From the NCBI GenBank assembly GCA_029582265.1, contig CM055823.1, forward strand, positions 310,001-374,000: a DNA stretch of 64,000 nucleotides, read 5' to 3'. Source of the DNA: Zoroaster sp. YZ-2022. Taxonomy: Eukaryota > Echinodermata > Asteroidea > Forcipulatida > Zoroasteridae. Below are positions 23,094 to 33,423 of the stretch, piece by piece; the first letter of the stretch is position 1, and every line of letters begins with the position of its first letter. A program made the translations under genes and the position numbers. The notes beneath the pieces were generated by a model. It did not search any database. It was given only the letters and a program-made list of their open reading frames with translations, and was not told where the DNA came from.

Positions 23094-25162
23094 ATGGACG
23101 TAACAAAAAAGAAGCCATTTCGATTTTCGGCAAATGACCCATACTCCTCAAGTGAACCTGGAAAGAAATGGGATGAAATTGCTGGCGCAACAAGACTCCA
23201 GGGCCTGAGTGGGCGACGCTGTAGGGAAAGATCGTCTCTTCTATTGACCTACTACAAGAAAGAAGATGCAGATGCGCTGAAGAGGTGCTAACCCATCTTT
23301 TCTCATAAAATCGCTGAAGTCTACTTATTATTATTATTTTCATCATCATCATCAAAAACAATTATTTCATTGCTGTCCTTAACTTATTGACAGACAAACA
23401 ACAATAAAGACTACAGAAGACAAAAACATGTAAAAGACAACAGACTAGACAGACAAAAACATGACAAAGGCTAATATAAGAAGGTGAGTTGAAAAAGTCA
23501 AAACTTATACGAATATGCATCAAGTAGTTGCTTTTTCAATTTTCTTGTAAAGACAGGTAGAGTGATTGAAGTTTTAATTGAGTTACTCAGACCATTCTAA
23601 ATCGTAATGCCAAGTTGAACTAGACTATTTTGATATGATGTTCTCTGGCGGGAAACAAATATATTTTTCTTTGCAGTACTTCGAGTATTGTATATGAATG
23701 AACGTTTGAAGTTAACGTGAAAAATGAACTAATGCAACTGGGTAAAGCGTTATTCATAACTTTATGCATAAATTTACCCATAAATTTACCCAAATTAAGT
23801 TGAAGATCGATGATTTGTAATAATTTAAGATTAAAAAATAATGGAGCCGTGTGGTCACGGGTGTCAGCGTTAGAAATTATGCGAACAGCTCTCTTTTGCA
23901 ACGTAAGAAGTCTGTTACTTTGTGTCAAAGATACACCTCAAGTAAGAATCAAATTATTTAGATACGGAAGAACTTAAGGGTTAATAAAGGGTTAATAAAA
24001 TATATCCAGGTATGTATTTCCTCAGACGATTAATTATACAAATATTTTTAAGCTATTGTATTAGTAACATCTCTTATAACATCTTATCAATATTGCGCGT
24101 GATGATTACAGAGAGCTAACCGTGAGTTAAGAGTTAACCGTGTGTTGTATAATGCACGTAAAGTGGATTGTCGTGGCCGAGCGGTCTAGCGCACTGAACT
24201 CAAGTTCTGGTGTTGCCAGCAGCAGAGTGTGGGTTCGAGCCCCAGCCGTGACACCTGTGTCCTTGAGCAAGACACTTAACCATAATTGCTTCTCTCCACC
24301 CAGGGGTTAAATGGGTACCTGTGAAGGCAGAGATGGTTTGCTCTCTATGCGCTAGAAATGGCAGCAATTGAGCTGTATACTCCCCAGGGAGCTGAGATGG
24401 TTTCAGGAATGATTTATGAGCCTTATGAGCCTTATGAGCAGGGATAATAATATAATGCGCCTTGAGCGCCACTTAGTTGGTGGATACGTGCGCTATATAA
24501 ATCTATACATTATTATTATTATTATTATTATATAATATTGTTGAAATTCGAGGTGTTAAAACTGCTGCACCTTTTTATAAATTTTGTAGATCTGGCACGG
24601 AAGAGGAGGTGGAGGAGAAGCATCAGCTCCTTCAAGAAATCAAGGAGCTTCAGGAGGAGCAGGTTATCAGACTTGAGAGTGAAAACAAGAAAAAGGAGAA
24701 GCAGAGAAAAATTGGAATGGAGATAAGAAAGGCGGCTTTGGAAACATTGCCCAAGAAACGTACATTTAGGTCTGTGTGTCTCGTTGCTGTCACAGTTAAG
24801 AATCTTTGGATGGGACACTTTTTGGGTTGAAAATTCATGTTATACTTTATTTCATTTAATTTGTTATAACCTATATTGCAGCCGATGAAGGCCAGGTGAG
24901 CGACTCTGATTCAGAAAATAACGCCACACCCCAGAAAGCAAGGAGATCTTCGTCGTCCTCAGATCTGATGATGTTTTTGAAGTCGAAGGCAGAGAAAGAA
25001 ATGTCACTGAAGGAGCAGGAGATCAAATTGAAGAGTGAACAGCTGGCATTTGAGAAAGAAAAATTTGAGCTAGAGAAAAAAGAAAGGGAAAAGAAGATAG
25101 AAGCGGAAAGTGAGGAAAGAAAGATGATAATGGAATTTATGAGGAAGCAACTTATGAAGTAA
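23094..25162 (+). CDS. Harbinger Myb/SANT-like DNA-binding protein (ORF2), three exons
   Basis: Exon 1 (23094-23284) starts at ATG and encodes a trihelix/Myb-like segment with WDEIAGATRLQGLSGRRCRE and LLLTYYKKEDADALKR. It ends at AAGAG|GTGCT. Exon 2 (24590 to about 24760) follows TTTTGTAG and reads RSGTEEEVEEKHQLLQEI, so the lysine-arginine-serine junction is seamless. Exon 3 (24882-25162) follows ATATTGCAG and is a serine-rich then strongly coiled-coil segment with SDSDSE, SSSSSDLMMFLKSKAE and many KEKE-type heptads, ending at TAA. In the family this protein partners the transposase, binds the terminal repeats and promotes nuclear import. The exact exon 2 donor is uncertain because the best sites do not preserve phase. 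Intron 1 has taken up the LINE fragment and the SINE. Confidence 0.75.
23480..23945 (-). mobile_element. Non-LTR retrotransposon 3' fragment
   Basis: The minus strand encodes the C-terminal tail of a CR1/Jockey-type reverse transcriptase polyprotein: SNRLLTLQKRAVRIISN, then HTAPLFFNLKLLQIIDLQL and FMHKVMNNALP. This matches the common LQKRAIRII...LF..L..L.I.D motif. A 14-codon internal repeat (GKFMGKFM) is visible. It is 5'-truncated and sits in the first intron of the Harbinger DNA-binding gene. Confidence 0.75.
24168..24535 (+). mobile_element. tRNA-derived SINE with Deu-type central domain
   Basis: The head (24168-24255) is a class II tRNA-like sequence with an A box (GTGGCCGAGCGGTC) and a B box (GGGTTCGAGCC). 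It is followed by the Deu-type block TGTCCTTGAGCAAGACACTT at 24259-24278, a body, and a tail GTGCGCTATATAAAT ending in an (ATT)n run at 24508-24530. Layout and motifs fit DeuSINEs, and the tail implies retrotransposition by a LINE partner. It is inserted in an intron of the Harbinger gene. Confidence 0.85.
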
Positions 25163-25189
25163 TATTAGGCTATACTGCGCTATACATGT

Positions 25190-25732
25190 ACATATGTGAC
25201 GCGGTACAGTGTATGTCAAAACCAGGCGAACGGAGGAACAGCTGCAAAATGCCTTGGGGGTGATTTTTGTTTAAAATGTTCTGTAAAAGTTTCTAACTGA
25301 AATTTCATCGACAAATTTAAAAAAAAATACTTTTAGAGAGGCATTAATATAATCTTTCACAAAATAAAATCTTACTTTCTTTGGTAAATAATGCAATTTC
25401 ATATCTGAAAAAAGTTTGAAAATCAACTATAGACCAGTTTCTTTGCTCCTGCATGCCCGTTGCTAAGGTAACATTGTTGACCTACTTGTTTTGTTTAAAC
25501 TCAAACCTTAAAGGGCTATTTCTCAAACTTTAAAGGGCTATTATCTCAGTTTTGATGTTTCGGACAGTCCGATTTCAAATCTTAATAACTTCGCTATGGA
25601 ATATCCGATTTGAAAAAAGAAAGCGGCATTGTAAAGTGCAAGGTCTATATTTTACTAATATTTCAATAACTCAAAATTGACCTCTTGCCCAATTGTGCCT
25701 GGTTTTGACATACGGCGTCACATATCAGAAGT
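25190..25732. mobile_element. MITE nested in Harbinger element
   Basis: About 40 bp terminal inverted repeats: ACATATGTGACGCGGTACAG plus TATGTCAAAACCAGGC on the left, and their imperfect complement ending at about 25730 on the right. No coding capacity. Internal direct repeats read TTAAAGGGCTATT (25511 and 25532). Confidence 0.7.
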
Positions 25733-26040
25733 TACAAGAAATATCTCGTCTGGTTTATTAACAAATTTCACTTGAGACTTCAATATTATAAATTATAGTG
25801 TATTATTTTATTTTTTTGCAAAACGTTTTTAATATAAGTTGAATGCGATTGTATTTATTGTAATTTATCGTAATTTATTGTAGCTATTACCACAAACACA
25901 CTGTAAACTCCGGATGCTTGTCGTACCGGTATTTCTGTGACATAAGAATCCAATAAAGCATTTTGAGCTAACGACTTTCAGTTAAAGCCTTTGTGTCTAA
26001 TCATCTGTCAAAATGCTGTGAGAACAACTTATTTATAACA
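25733..26040. other. Between the two Harbinger genes
   Basis: AT-rich intergenic DNA. It contains an AATAAA at about 25954 (+) that could serve the Myb-like gene. Confidence 0.4.
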
Positions 26041-27530
26041 TTACGCCAAATACTCTTCCAGTCGTGGGGGCCTGACACCAAAGTAATCTGAAATCTGGGA
26101 ACCCCAGAGGCATGTGTGGCAGTTGGTCATCAAGACCGCAACTTTGTAATGCTTTTGCCCACAGATTGCAAATATAATTTCTGATTTTTTCTTGAAGTCG
26201 ACAAAGGCAAACAACGACACAACCTTTCCAAATGCCCACTCGACACATATACGAACACTGCTCATTTTCTTGTTGAACAGCTGCTGCTCCTCCGTCAGAT
26301 TAGCTCCCTTGAATGGCCCTAGTAGCTGTGGTGGTAACGGGTAAGCTGTATCTCCCGTATAAGCAGAATGACTCCTGATGAATGGTTGGGGAGCATCTGA
26401 AGATCTTCCAAGAGGTTGCTTTCGGTTAGCAAAGCTGAGTCGTCTCTCCTTCCATTGGCCCGAACATGTTGGCAATAAGGCCATTAGGGGTAACGACTGA
26501 CTGGTATTTAAGAGCGTATGTTCTCTTATGGCCGTTGTAGACCTGTTGAAAGAAAATGCAATCATTTAGGAACGTTTACCAAACTAACATGTGAAACATC
26601 ATCGGACTTAAGACAGTCCAGTCACAACTAAAATATCTTACATGAGGTTATTGGCTTTTGCCCTCACGATTATTAACCGAAATCAGAACAAATTATTCCT
26701 ACTTCTCGTTGATGTCTGCCAGGTCGACAAATCGGGCGTACGGTACCATCAATGAATCCCCAGATCGAGGTAAGTGGACTCCCACGCTAATGGATGGCAG
26801 ATGAGAATTCTTCCAATGAGTGGGACAACCAGGGTTGATGGAGATCGGATAACTTATCTCCAGCATTTTCCCATATCATATCTTGGATGGCATTGATCAT
26901 CATGGACAACTCTTCAGGATGGCGGCCAAACAGCCTGCTAAGATCCGTCAATCTGTAGTGTAACGAAAATGCTACGTCATAGGCATCTTTAAATTATGTT
27001 CAAAAAGTTTACCATTCACAGATGAATTATTTCCCATGTTCTTTGATCTTATGCACACAATAATAAAAGTAAGCTAAACCAAATGCATCAGGGAAAAAAT
27101 CGTACAAAATAATGATAGTCTGTGAAAGGTTTATAATTGTAAACGAACCTGTTTGGATACGCCAGACGTCTAAGCAAGAAGAACATGGCATCCTGGCCAG
27201 ACACTGTGGACTTGTTGTAGCAAGTGATTTCAGGGGGGATTCTCAGTAGAGTAGTTATCTTTCTAACCTGATCATGGCTAAATCTGAACAGGTTCAGGCA
27301 TTCACTATCAGTGAAGCTACCGTGACAAGCCTTGGCGCAAAGAACTCTTGGTACTTTTACCGTAGAGCATGCTCCAACAAAATTAAGTCGTCATCAGCAT
27401 CAGCTTCCTCACTCATCAAATACGCAAAAGCAATATCGTCCGAAACCCGCTGCCATAGTTGAGATGATAACAATGCTATATTGCACGAACACTTCAGCTG
27501 GGACTGCGGGGGGCAACTTAAACTCTTAAC
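26041..27530 (-). CDS. Harbinger DDE transposase, frame-broken
   Basis: Minus strand, at least two to three exons or frames. The N-terminal part (27530 to about 27130) has SECLNLFRFSHDQVRKITTL and then FFLLRRLAYPNR, the usual helical region. Around 26700-26760 the sequence reads WGFIDGTVRPICRP, carrying the first catalytic aspartate. After an intron (acceptor near 26545) come NGLIANMFGPMEG, a DDSALLTES-type block with the second aspartate in another frame, GDTAYPLPPQLLGPF, and VRICVEWAFG with the third acidic residue. The protein cuts and pastes the element through its terminal repeats. Frame changes near 26440-26330 and near 26180 interrupt it. They could be real or consensus errors. Confidence 0.8.
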
Positions 27531-27620
27531 CACGTCTGCGTACGGCAACGCGTACTGGAAGAAGCTTCCAGTACGCGTTGCCGTACGCGTTCAGCAAAAA
27601 CGCGTAACTTAACCTCACTA

Positions 27621-30600
27621 TTAATGATCATGTGCAACTCCATGCCATAGTGCATGCATATAAGTAGCGATTGATGGCCATGTTGTCAGAAGTACGTATA
27701 GAGACATTAATGATCATGTGTAACTCCATGCCATAGTGCATGCATATAAGTAGCGATTGATGCCCATGTTGTCAGAAGTACGTATAGAGACATTAATGAT
27801 CATGTGTAACTCCATGCCATAGTGCATGCATATAAGTAGCGATTGATGCCCATGTTGTCAGAAGTACGTATAGAGACATTAATGATCATGTGTAACTCCA
27901 TGCCATAGTGCATGCATATAAGTAGCGATTGATGCCCATGTTGTCAGAAGTACGTATAGAGACATTAATGATCATGTGCAACTCCATGCCATAGTGCATG
28001 CATATAAGTAGTGATTGATGCCCATGTTGTCAGAAGTACGTATAGATCGAGACATTAATGATCATGTGCAACTCCATGCCATAGTGCATGCATATAAGTA
28101 GCGATTGATGCCCATGTTGTCAGAAGTACGTATAGAGACATTAATGATCATGTGCAACTCCATGCCATAGTGCATGCATATAAGTAGCGATTGATGCCCA
28201 TGTTGTCAGAAGTACGTATAGAGACATTAATGATCATGTGTAACTCCATGCCATAGTGCATGCATATAAGTAGCGATTGATGGCCATGTTGTCAGAAGTA
28301 CGTATAGAGACATTAATGATCATGTGTAACTCCATGCCATATAGTGCATGCATATAAGTAGCGATTGATGCCCATGTTGTCAGAAGTACGTATAGAGACA
28401 TTAATGATCATGTGTAACTCCATGCCATAGTGGATGCATATAAGTAGCGATTGATGCCCATGTTGTCAGAAGTACGTATAGAGACATTAATGATCATGTG
28501 CAACTCCATGCCATAGTGGATGCATATAAGTAGCGATTGATGCCCATGTTGTCAGAAGTACGTATAGAGACATTAATGATCATGTGCAACTCCATGCCAT
28601 AGTGCATGCATATAAGTAGCGATTGATGCCCATGTTGTCAGATGCGTATAGAGACATTAATGATCATGTGCAACTCCATGCCATAGTGCATGCATATAAG
28701 TAGCGATTGATGGCCATGTTGTCAGAAGTGCGTATAGAGACATTAATGATCATGTAACTCCATGCCATAGTGCATGCATATAAGTAGCGATTGATGGCCA
28801 TGTTGTCAGAAGTGCATTATAGAGACATTAATGATCATGTGCAACTCCATGCCATAGTGCATGCATATAAGTAGCGATTGATGGCCATGTTGTCAGAAGT
28901 ACGTATAGAGACATTAATGATCATGTGCAACTCCATGCCATAGTGCATGCATATAAGTAGCGATTGATGCCCATGTTGTCAGAAGTACGTATAGAGACAT
29001 TAATGATCATGTCCAACTCCATGCCATAGTGCATGCATATAAGTAGCGATTGTTGGCCATGTTGTCAGAAGTGCGATAGAGACATTAATGATCATGTGCA
29101 ACTCCATGCCATAGTGCATGCATATAAGCAGCGATTGATGCCCATGTTGTCAGAAGCATATAGAGACATTAATGATCATGTGCAACTCCATGCCATAGTG
29201 CATGCATATAAGTAGCGATTGATGCCCATGTTGTCAGAAGTACGATGTGAGACATTAATGATCATGTGCAACTCCATGCCATAGTGCATGCATATAAGTA
29301 GCGATTGATGCCCATGTTGTCAGAAGTACGTATAGAGACATTAATGATCATGTAACTCCATGCCATAGTGCATGCATATAAGTAGCGATTGATGCCCATG
29401 TTGTCAGAAGCGATATAGAGACATTAATGATCATGTGTAACTCCATGCCATAGTGCATGCATATAAGTAGCGATTGATGGCCATGTTGTCAGAAGCATTA
29501 TAGAGACATTAATGATCATGTGTAACTCTATGCCATAGTGCATGCATATAAGTAGCGATTGATGCCCATGTTGTCAGAACACGTATAGAGACATTAATGA
29601 TCATGTGTAACTCACATGCCATAGTGCATGCATATAAGTAAGATGATGTAACTCCATGCCATAGTGCATGCATATAAGTAGCGATTGATGCCCATGTTGT
29701 CAGAAGTCGTATAGAGACATTAATGATCATGTAACTCTATGCCATAGTGCATGCATATGAGCGATTGATGCCCATGTTGTCAGAATGCGATAGAGACATT
29801 AATGATCATGTGCAACCCATGCCATAGTGCATGCATATAAGTAGCGATTGATGCCCATGTTGTCAGAAGCACGTATAGAGACATTAATGATCATGTGCAA
29901 CTCCATGCCATAGTGCATGCATATAAGTAGCGTATTGATGGCCATGTTGTCAGAAGCACGTATAGAGACATTAATGATCATGTGTAACTCCATGCCATAG
30001 TGCATGCATATAAGTAGCGTATTGATGGCCATGTTGTCAGAAATGCGTATAGAGACATTAATGATCATGTGTAACTCCATGCCATAGTGCATGCATATAA
30101 GTAGCGATTGATGGCCATGTTGTCAGAAGCACGTATAGAGACATTAATGATCATGTGCAACTCCATGCCATAGTGCATGCATATAAGTAATGTATTGATG
30201 CCCATGTTGTCAGAGTACGTGATATGAGACATTAATGATGATGTGTAAGTACATGCCATAGTGCATGCATATAAGTAGCGATTGATGGCCATGTTGTCAG
30301 AAGTACGTATAGAGACATTAATGATCATGTGCAACTCCATGCCATAGTGCATGCATATAAGTAGCGATTGATGGCCATGTTGTCAGAAGTACGTATAGAG
30401 ACATTAATGATCATGTGCAACTCCATGCCATAGTGCATGCATATAAGTAGCGATTGATGCCCATGTTGTCAGAAGTACGTATAGAGACATTAATGATCAT
30501 GTGTAACTCCATGCCATAGTGCATGCATATAAGTAGCGATTGATGTAACTCCATGCCATAGTGCATGCATATAAGTAGCGATTGATGCCCATGTTGTCAG

Positions 30601-31604
30601 AAGTACGTATAGTGACATTAATGATCATGTGTAACTCCATGCCATAGTGGATGCATATAAGTAGCGATTGATGCCCATGTTGTCAGAAGTACGTATAGTG
30701 ACATTAATGATCATGTGTAACTCCATGCCATAGTGCATGCATATAAGTAGCGATTGATGCCCATGTTGTCAGAAGTACGTATAGTGACATTAATGATCAT
30801 GTGCAACTCCATGCCATAGTGCATGCATATAAGTAGCGATTGATGCCCATGTTGTCAGAAGCAATGATAGAGACATTAATGATCATGTGCAACCCATGCC
30901 ATAGTGCATGCATATAAGTAGCGATTGATGCCCATGTTGTCAGAAGCACGTATAGTGACATTAATGATCATGTGTAACTCCATGCCATAGTGCATGCACA
31001 TAAGTAGCGATTGATGTCCATGTTGTCAGAATCGTATAGAGACATTAATGATCATGTGCAACTCCATGCCATAGTGCATGCATATAAGTAGCGATTGATG
31101 CCCATGTTGTCAGAAGTACGTATAGAGACATTAATGATCATGTGCAACTCTATGCCATAGTGCATGCATATAAGTAGCGATTGATGGCCATGTTGTCAGA
31201 AGTACGTATAGAGACATTAATGATCATGTGCAACTCCATGCCATAGTGCATGCATATAAAGTAGCGATTGATGCCCATGTTGTCAGAAATGCGATAGAGA
31301 CATTCATGATCATGTGCAACTCCATGCCATAGTGCATGCATATAAGTAGCGATTGATGCCCATGTTGTCAGAAGTACGTATAGAGACATTAATGATCATG
31401 TGCAACTCCATGCCATAGTGCATGCATATAAGTAGCGATTGATGCCCATGTTGTCAGAAGTACGTATAGAGACATTAATGATCATGTGTAACTCCATGCC
31501 ATAGTGCATGCATATAAGTAGCGATTGATGCCCATGTTGTCAGAAGTACGTATAGTGACATTAATGATCATGTGTAACTCCATGCCATAGTGCATGCATA
31601 TAAA
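27621..31604. repeat. 86 bp satellite, right part (about 46 units)
   Basis: This continues the array interrupted at 22464. Units are 86 bp and differ mainly at two diagnostic positions (GATGCCCATG or GATGGCCATG; GTGTAACTCC or GTGCAACTCC). Units between about 28640 and 31320 carry clustered indels next to the AGAAGTACGTA motif, as in AGAAGCGATATAG. Because 86 is not a multiple of three and the unit lacks stops in some frames, long spurious open frames arise. The last unit joins unique DNA at ATGCATATAAAATCACAG (about 31600). Confidence 0.95.
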
Positions 31605-32215
31605 ATCACAGCTGGCTACATCACCACACTATGATTATCAAACTTCACAAAATTAACAAAATAAAGGCACTCAATATTTGTTTTTTTAAGGGACAGTATT
31701 GTCACAATCAGAGCAGACTCAACAGGGCATGGAATTGGTGTCCTAGTTTAACAGAGAGACTCAGCAGCAATGTTAATATGACCTTATCATGTGGGGTATT
31801 ATTTTAAGTCACTGAGTTGATCTAAAACGAGCAATTCCGATTGCCCCTTTAAATGAGAACCAGAACTAAACTATGATTGAGTGTCCCTTATGAATGTTTT
31901 TGTATGTAAGCATTCAAGTGTGCTTATATGCATGTTTCTGTGTGAGATAGTGTCACACCCCCAAAAATGTTCAACTTTTGGTTGTGACTTGTACAACTCT
32001 AATTCACACATGTAAGCAACCTTAGGACCAAGGGTTTTATTACCATGGACCCAGGCTATAGTCTCCTCTCTGTCTGACTTGGTTTGGGTGATTTATGATG
32101 TAAGAAGGAGGAATTTGGCCATGGTGTTCTTGTGGGCGATTTGGTGCATTGTGACTACAGCTTGTCCATTAAGCATAAAAAAAGTCATAATCGCTACAAT
32201 CGTCTGCAAACATCC
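31605..32215 (-). repeat. Inverted duplicate of 46290-46900
   Basis: The reverse complement of this stretch matches 46290-46900 almost base for base up to the scaffold gap. It includes a MITE of the TTTAAAGGG... family at 31685-31853. Confidence 0.9.
31685..31853. mobile_element. Short MITE (TTAAGGGACA...TGCCCCTTTAAA)
   Basis: Imperfect terminal inverted repeats share GGCATGGAATTGGTGTCCTA and a GGGGTATTATTTTAAGTCA half with the larger MITE at 44587-44968. The same insertion is present in the other arm at 46651-46815, so it predates the inverted duplication or allele split. Confidence 0.65.
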
Positions 32216-32715
32216 NNNNNNNNNNNNNNNNNNNNNNNNNNNNNNNNNNNNNNNNNNNNNNNNNNNNNNNNNNNNNNNNNNNNNNNNNNNNNNNNNNNNN
32301 NNNNNNNNNNNNNNNNNNNNNNNNNNNNNNNNNNNNNNNNNNNNNNNNNNNNNNNNNNNNNNNNNNNNNNNNNNNNNNNNNNNNNNNNNNNNNNNNNNNN
32401 NNNNNNNNNNNNNNNNNNNNNNNNNNNNNNNNNNNNNNNNNNNNNNNNNNNNNNNNNNNNNNNNNNNNNNNNNNNNNNNNNNNNNNNNNNNNNNNNNNNN
32501 NNNNNNNNNNNNNNNNNNNNNNNNNNNNNNNNNNNNNNNNNNNNNNNNNNNNNNNNNNNNNNNNNNNNNNNNNNNNNNNNNNNNNNNNNNNNNNNNNNNN
32601 NNNNNNNNNNNNNNNNNNNNNNNNNNNNNNNNNNNNNNNNNNNNNNNNNNNNNNNNNNNNNNNNNNNNNNNNNNNNNNNNNNNNNNNNNNNNNNNNNNNN
32701 NNNNNNNNNNNNNNN
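32216..32715. other. Assembly gap (500 N)
   Basis: Exactly 500 N. It separates the inverted piece from the + strand gene. Confidence 0.99.
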
Positions 32716-33024
32716 ATTTCAAACATTCTGTTATCAAAATGATTTCTGTAAAAAATAACCCTTGGTTACCATTGGAAACTGTACAATATAACTATTTGAA
32801 AACTATGAGTATATAAAAAGTAAAAGAAGTGTGAATTGTGAGAAACAATTGTAATAAACACATTAGGAAATTGCCACCAATGAATTTATTGAGGAATTCG
32901 TTAAATCAAAGACATAGCTTTTGGGTGGACATGTTTCCAATATTTCACATATGTATGTTGAACTTTCATTGCAAAGCCTCAAAACTGCCATTGATGAAGT
33001 TTGCTTCACTTTTTTTTTTTTCAG

Positions 33025-33423
33025 AGAGAAACACAGAGGAAAGAGGAAACACAATCTGCTGCCACAAGATCAAGCAGAACACACAAACATTTGAAAGATT
33101 TTACAAATGATGAAGTTGAGTGGTGGTTGTTGTATATTGGCGTGGATAAAACCACAGCAAGCGAGTTCAAGCATGAGAGAATGTAACAGGCGACTTATTA
33201 CTAATGTACACAGAAGGAGATCTACGGAATGATTTTAATTTGAAAACAGGTGACGTTCGGAAACTTTTGTACTCGAGAAAGGACAGCAAGAAGAACTTTC
33301 TTAAACTTATTACTATCAAGAACGCCAGGGATTCTGAAGGACAAACCCCAGAGATTAGCAACATTACAGAATCTTCCATCCAATTTAATCGCACTGAACA
33401 GACGGTTGAACATTCCACAGCCG
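33025..33423 (+). CDS. Exon: SAM domain 1 (one-base frameshift)
   Basis: The acceptor is a long T tract ending TTTTCAG and the donor is GCCG|GTAAGTG. The acceptor phase is 0 and the donor phase 1 if one missing base is allowed. After a basic leader (RETQRKEETQ) the domain reads LKDFTNDEVEWWLLYIGVDK in one frame. It continues as TGDLLLMYTEGDLRNDF and KTGDVRKLLYSRKDS in another, with the break at about 33183-33187 (ATGTAACAGG). The two halves together give a normal ~65-residue SAM fold: helix 1 with W..W, a TGDLLL..TE.DL loop, and a final basic helix. SAM domains self-associate or dimerise. A serine/threonine-rich tail follows. Confidence 0.7.

Larger units (their letters stand above)
22465..27620. 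mobile_element. Harbinger (PIF) DNA transposon, 5.16 kb, with two genes
   Basis: The inserted DNA splits a satellite unit between GAGACA-TTA and TTA-ATGATC, giving the 3 bp TTA target duplication (22462-22464 and 27621-27623) typical of PIF/Harbinger. Terminal inverted repeats share GAGGTTAAGTTACGCGTTTT at each end. Inside are the two genes the superfamily needs, convergently arranged: a Myb/SANT-like DNA-binding protein (+) and a DDE transposase (-). A Deu-type SINE, a LINE fragment and a MITE have inserted into it, so it is not very young. Several frame breaks suggest the copy is inactive, or that the consensus is imperfect. Confidence 0.92.

Noticed and set aside
24168..24255. Functional tRNA gene
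   Set aside because: The A and B boxes belong to a SINE head that runs into a Deu-type body and an (ATT)n tail. The tRNA-like loops at 14100 and 59000 are likewise SINE parts.
29033..31389. Open frames of 60-97 codons in the 86 bp satellite
   Set aside because: Periodic translation of a non-coding satellite. The frame shifts with each unit and no start or splice context exists.
27621..31604. CRISPR-like array
   Set aside because: Head-to-tail identical units with no unique spacers, in animal DNA; the same applies to the 45 bp and 347 bp arrays.
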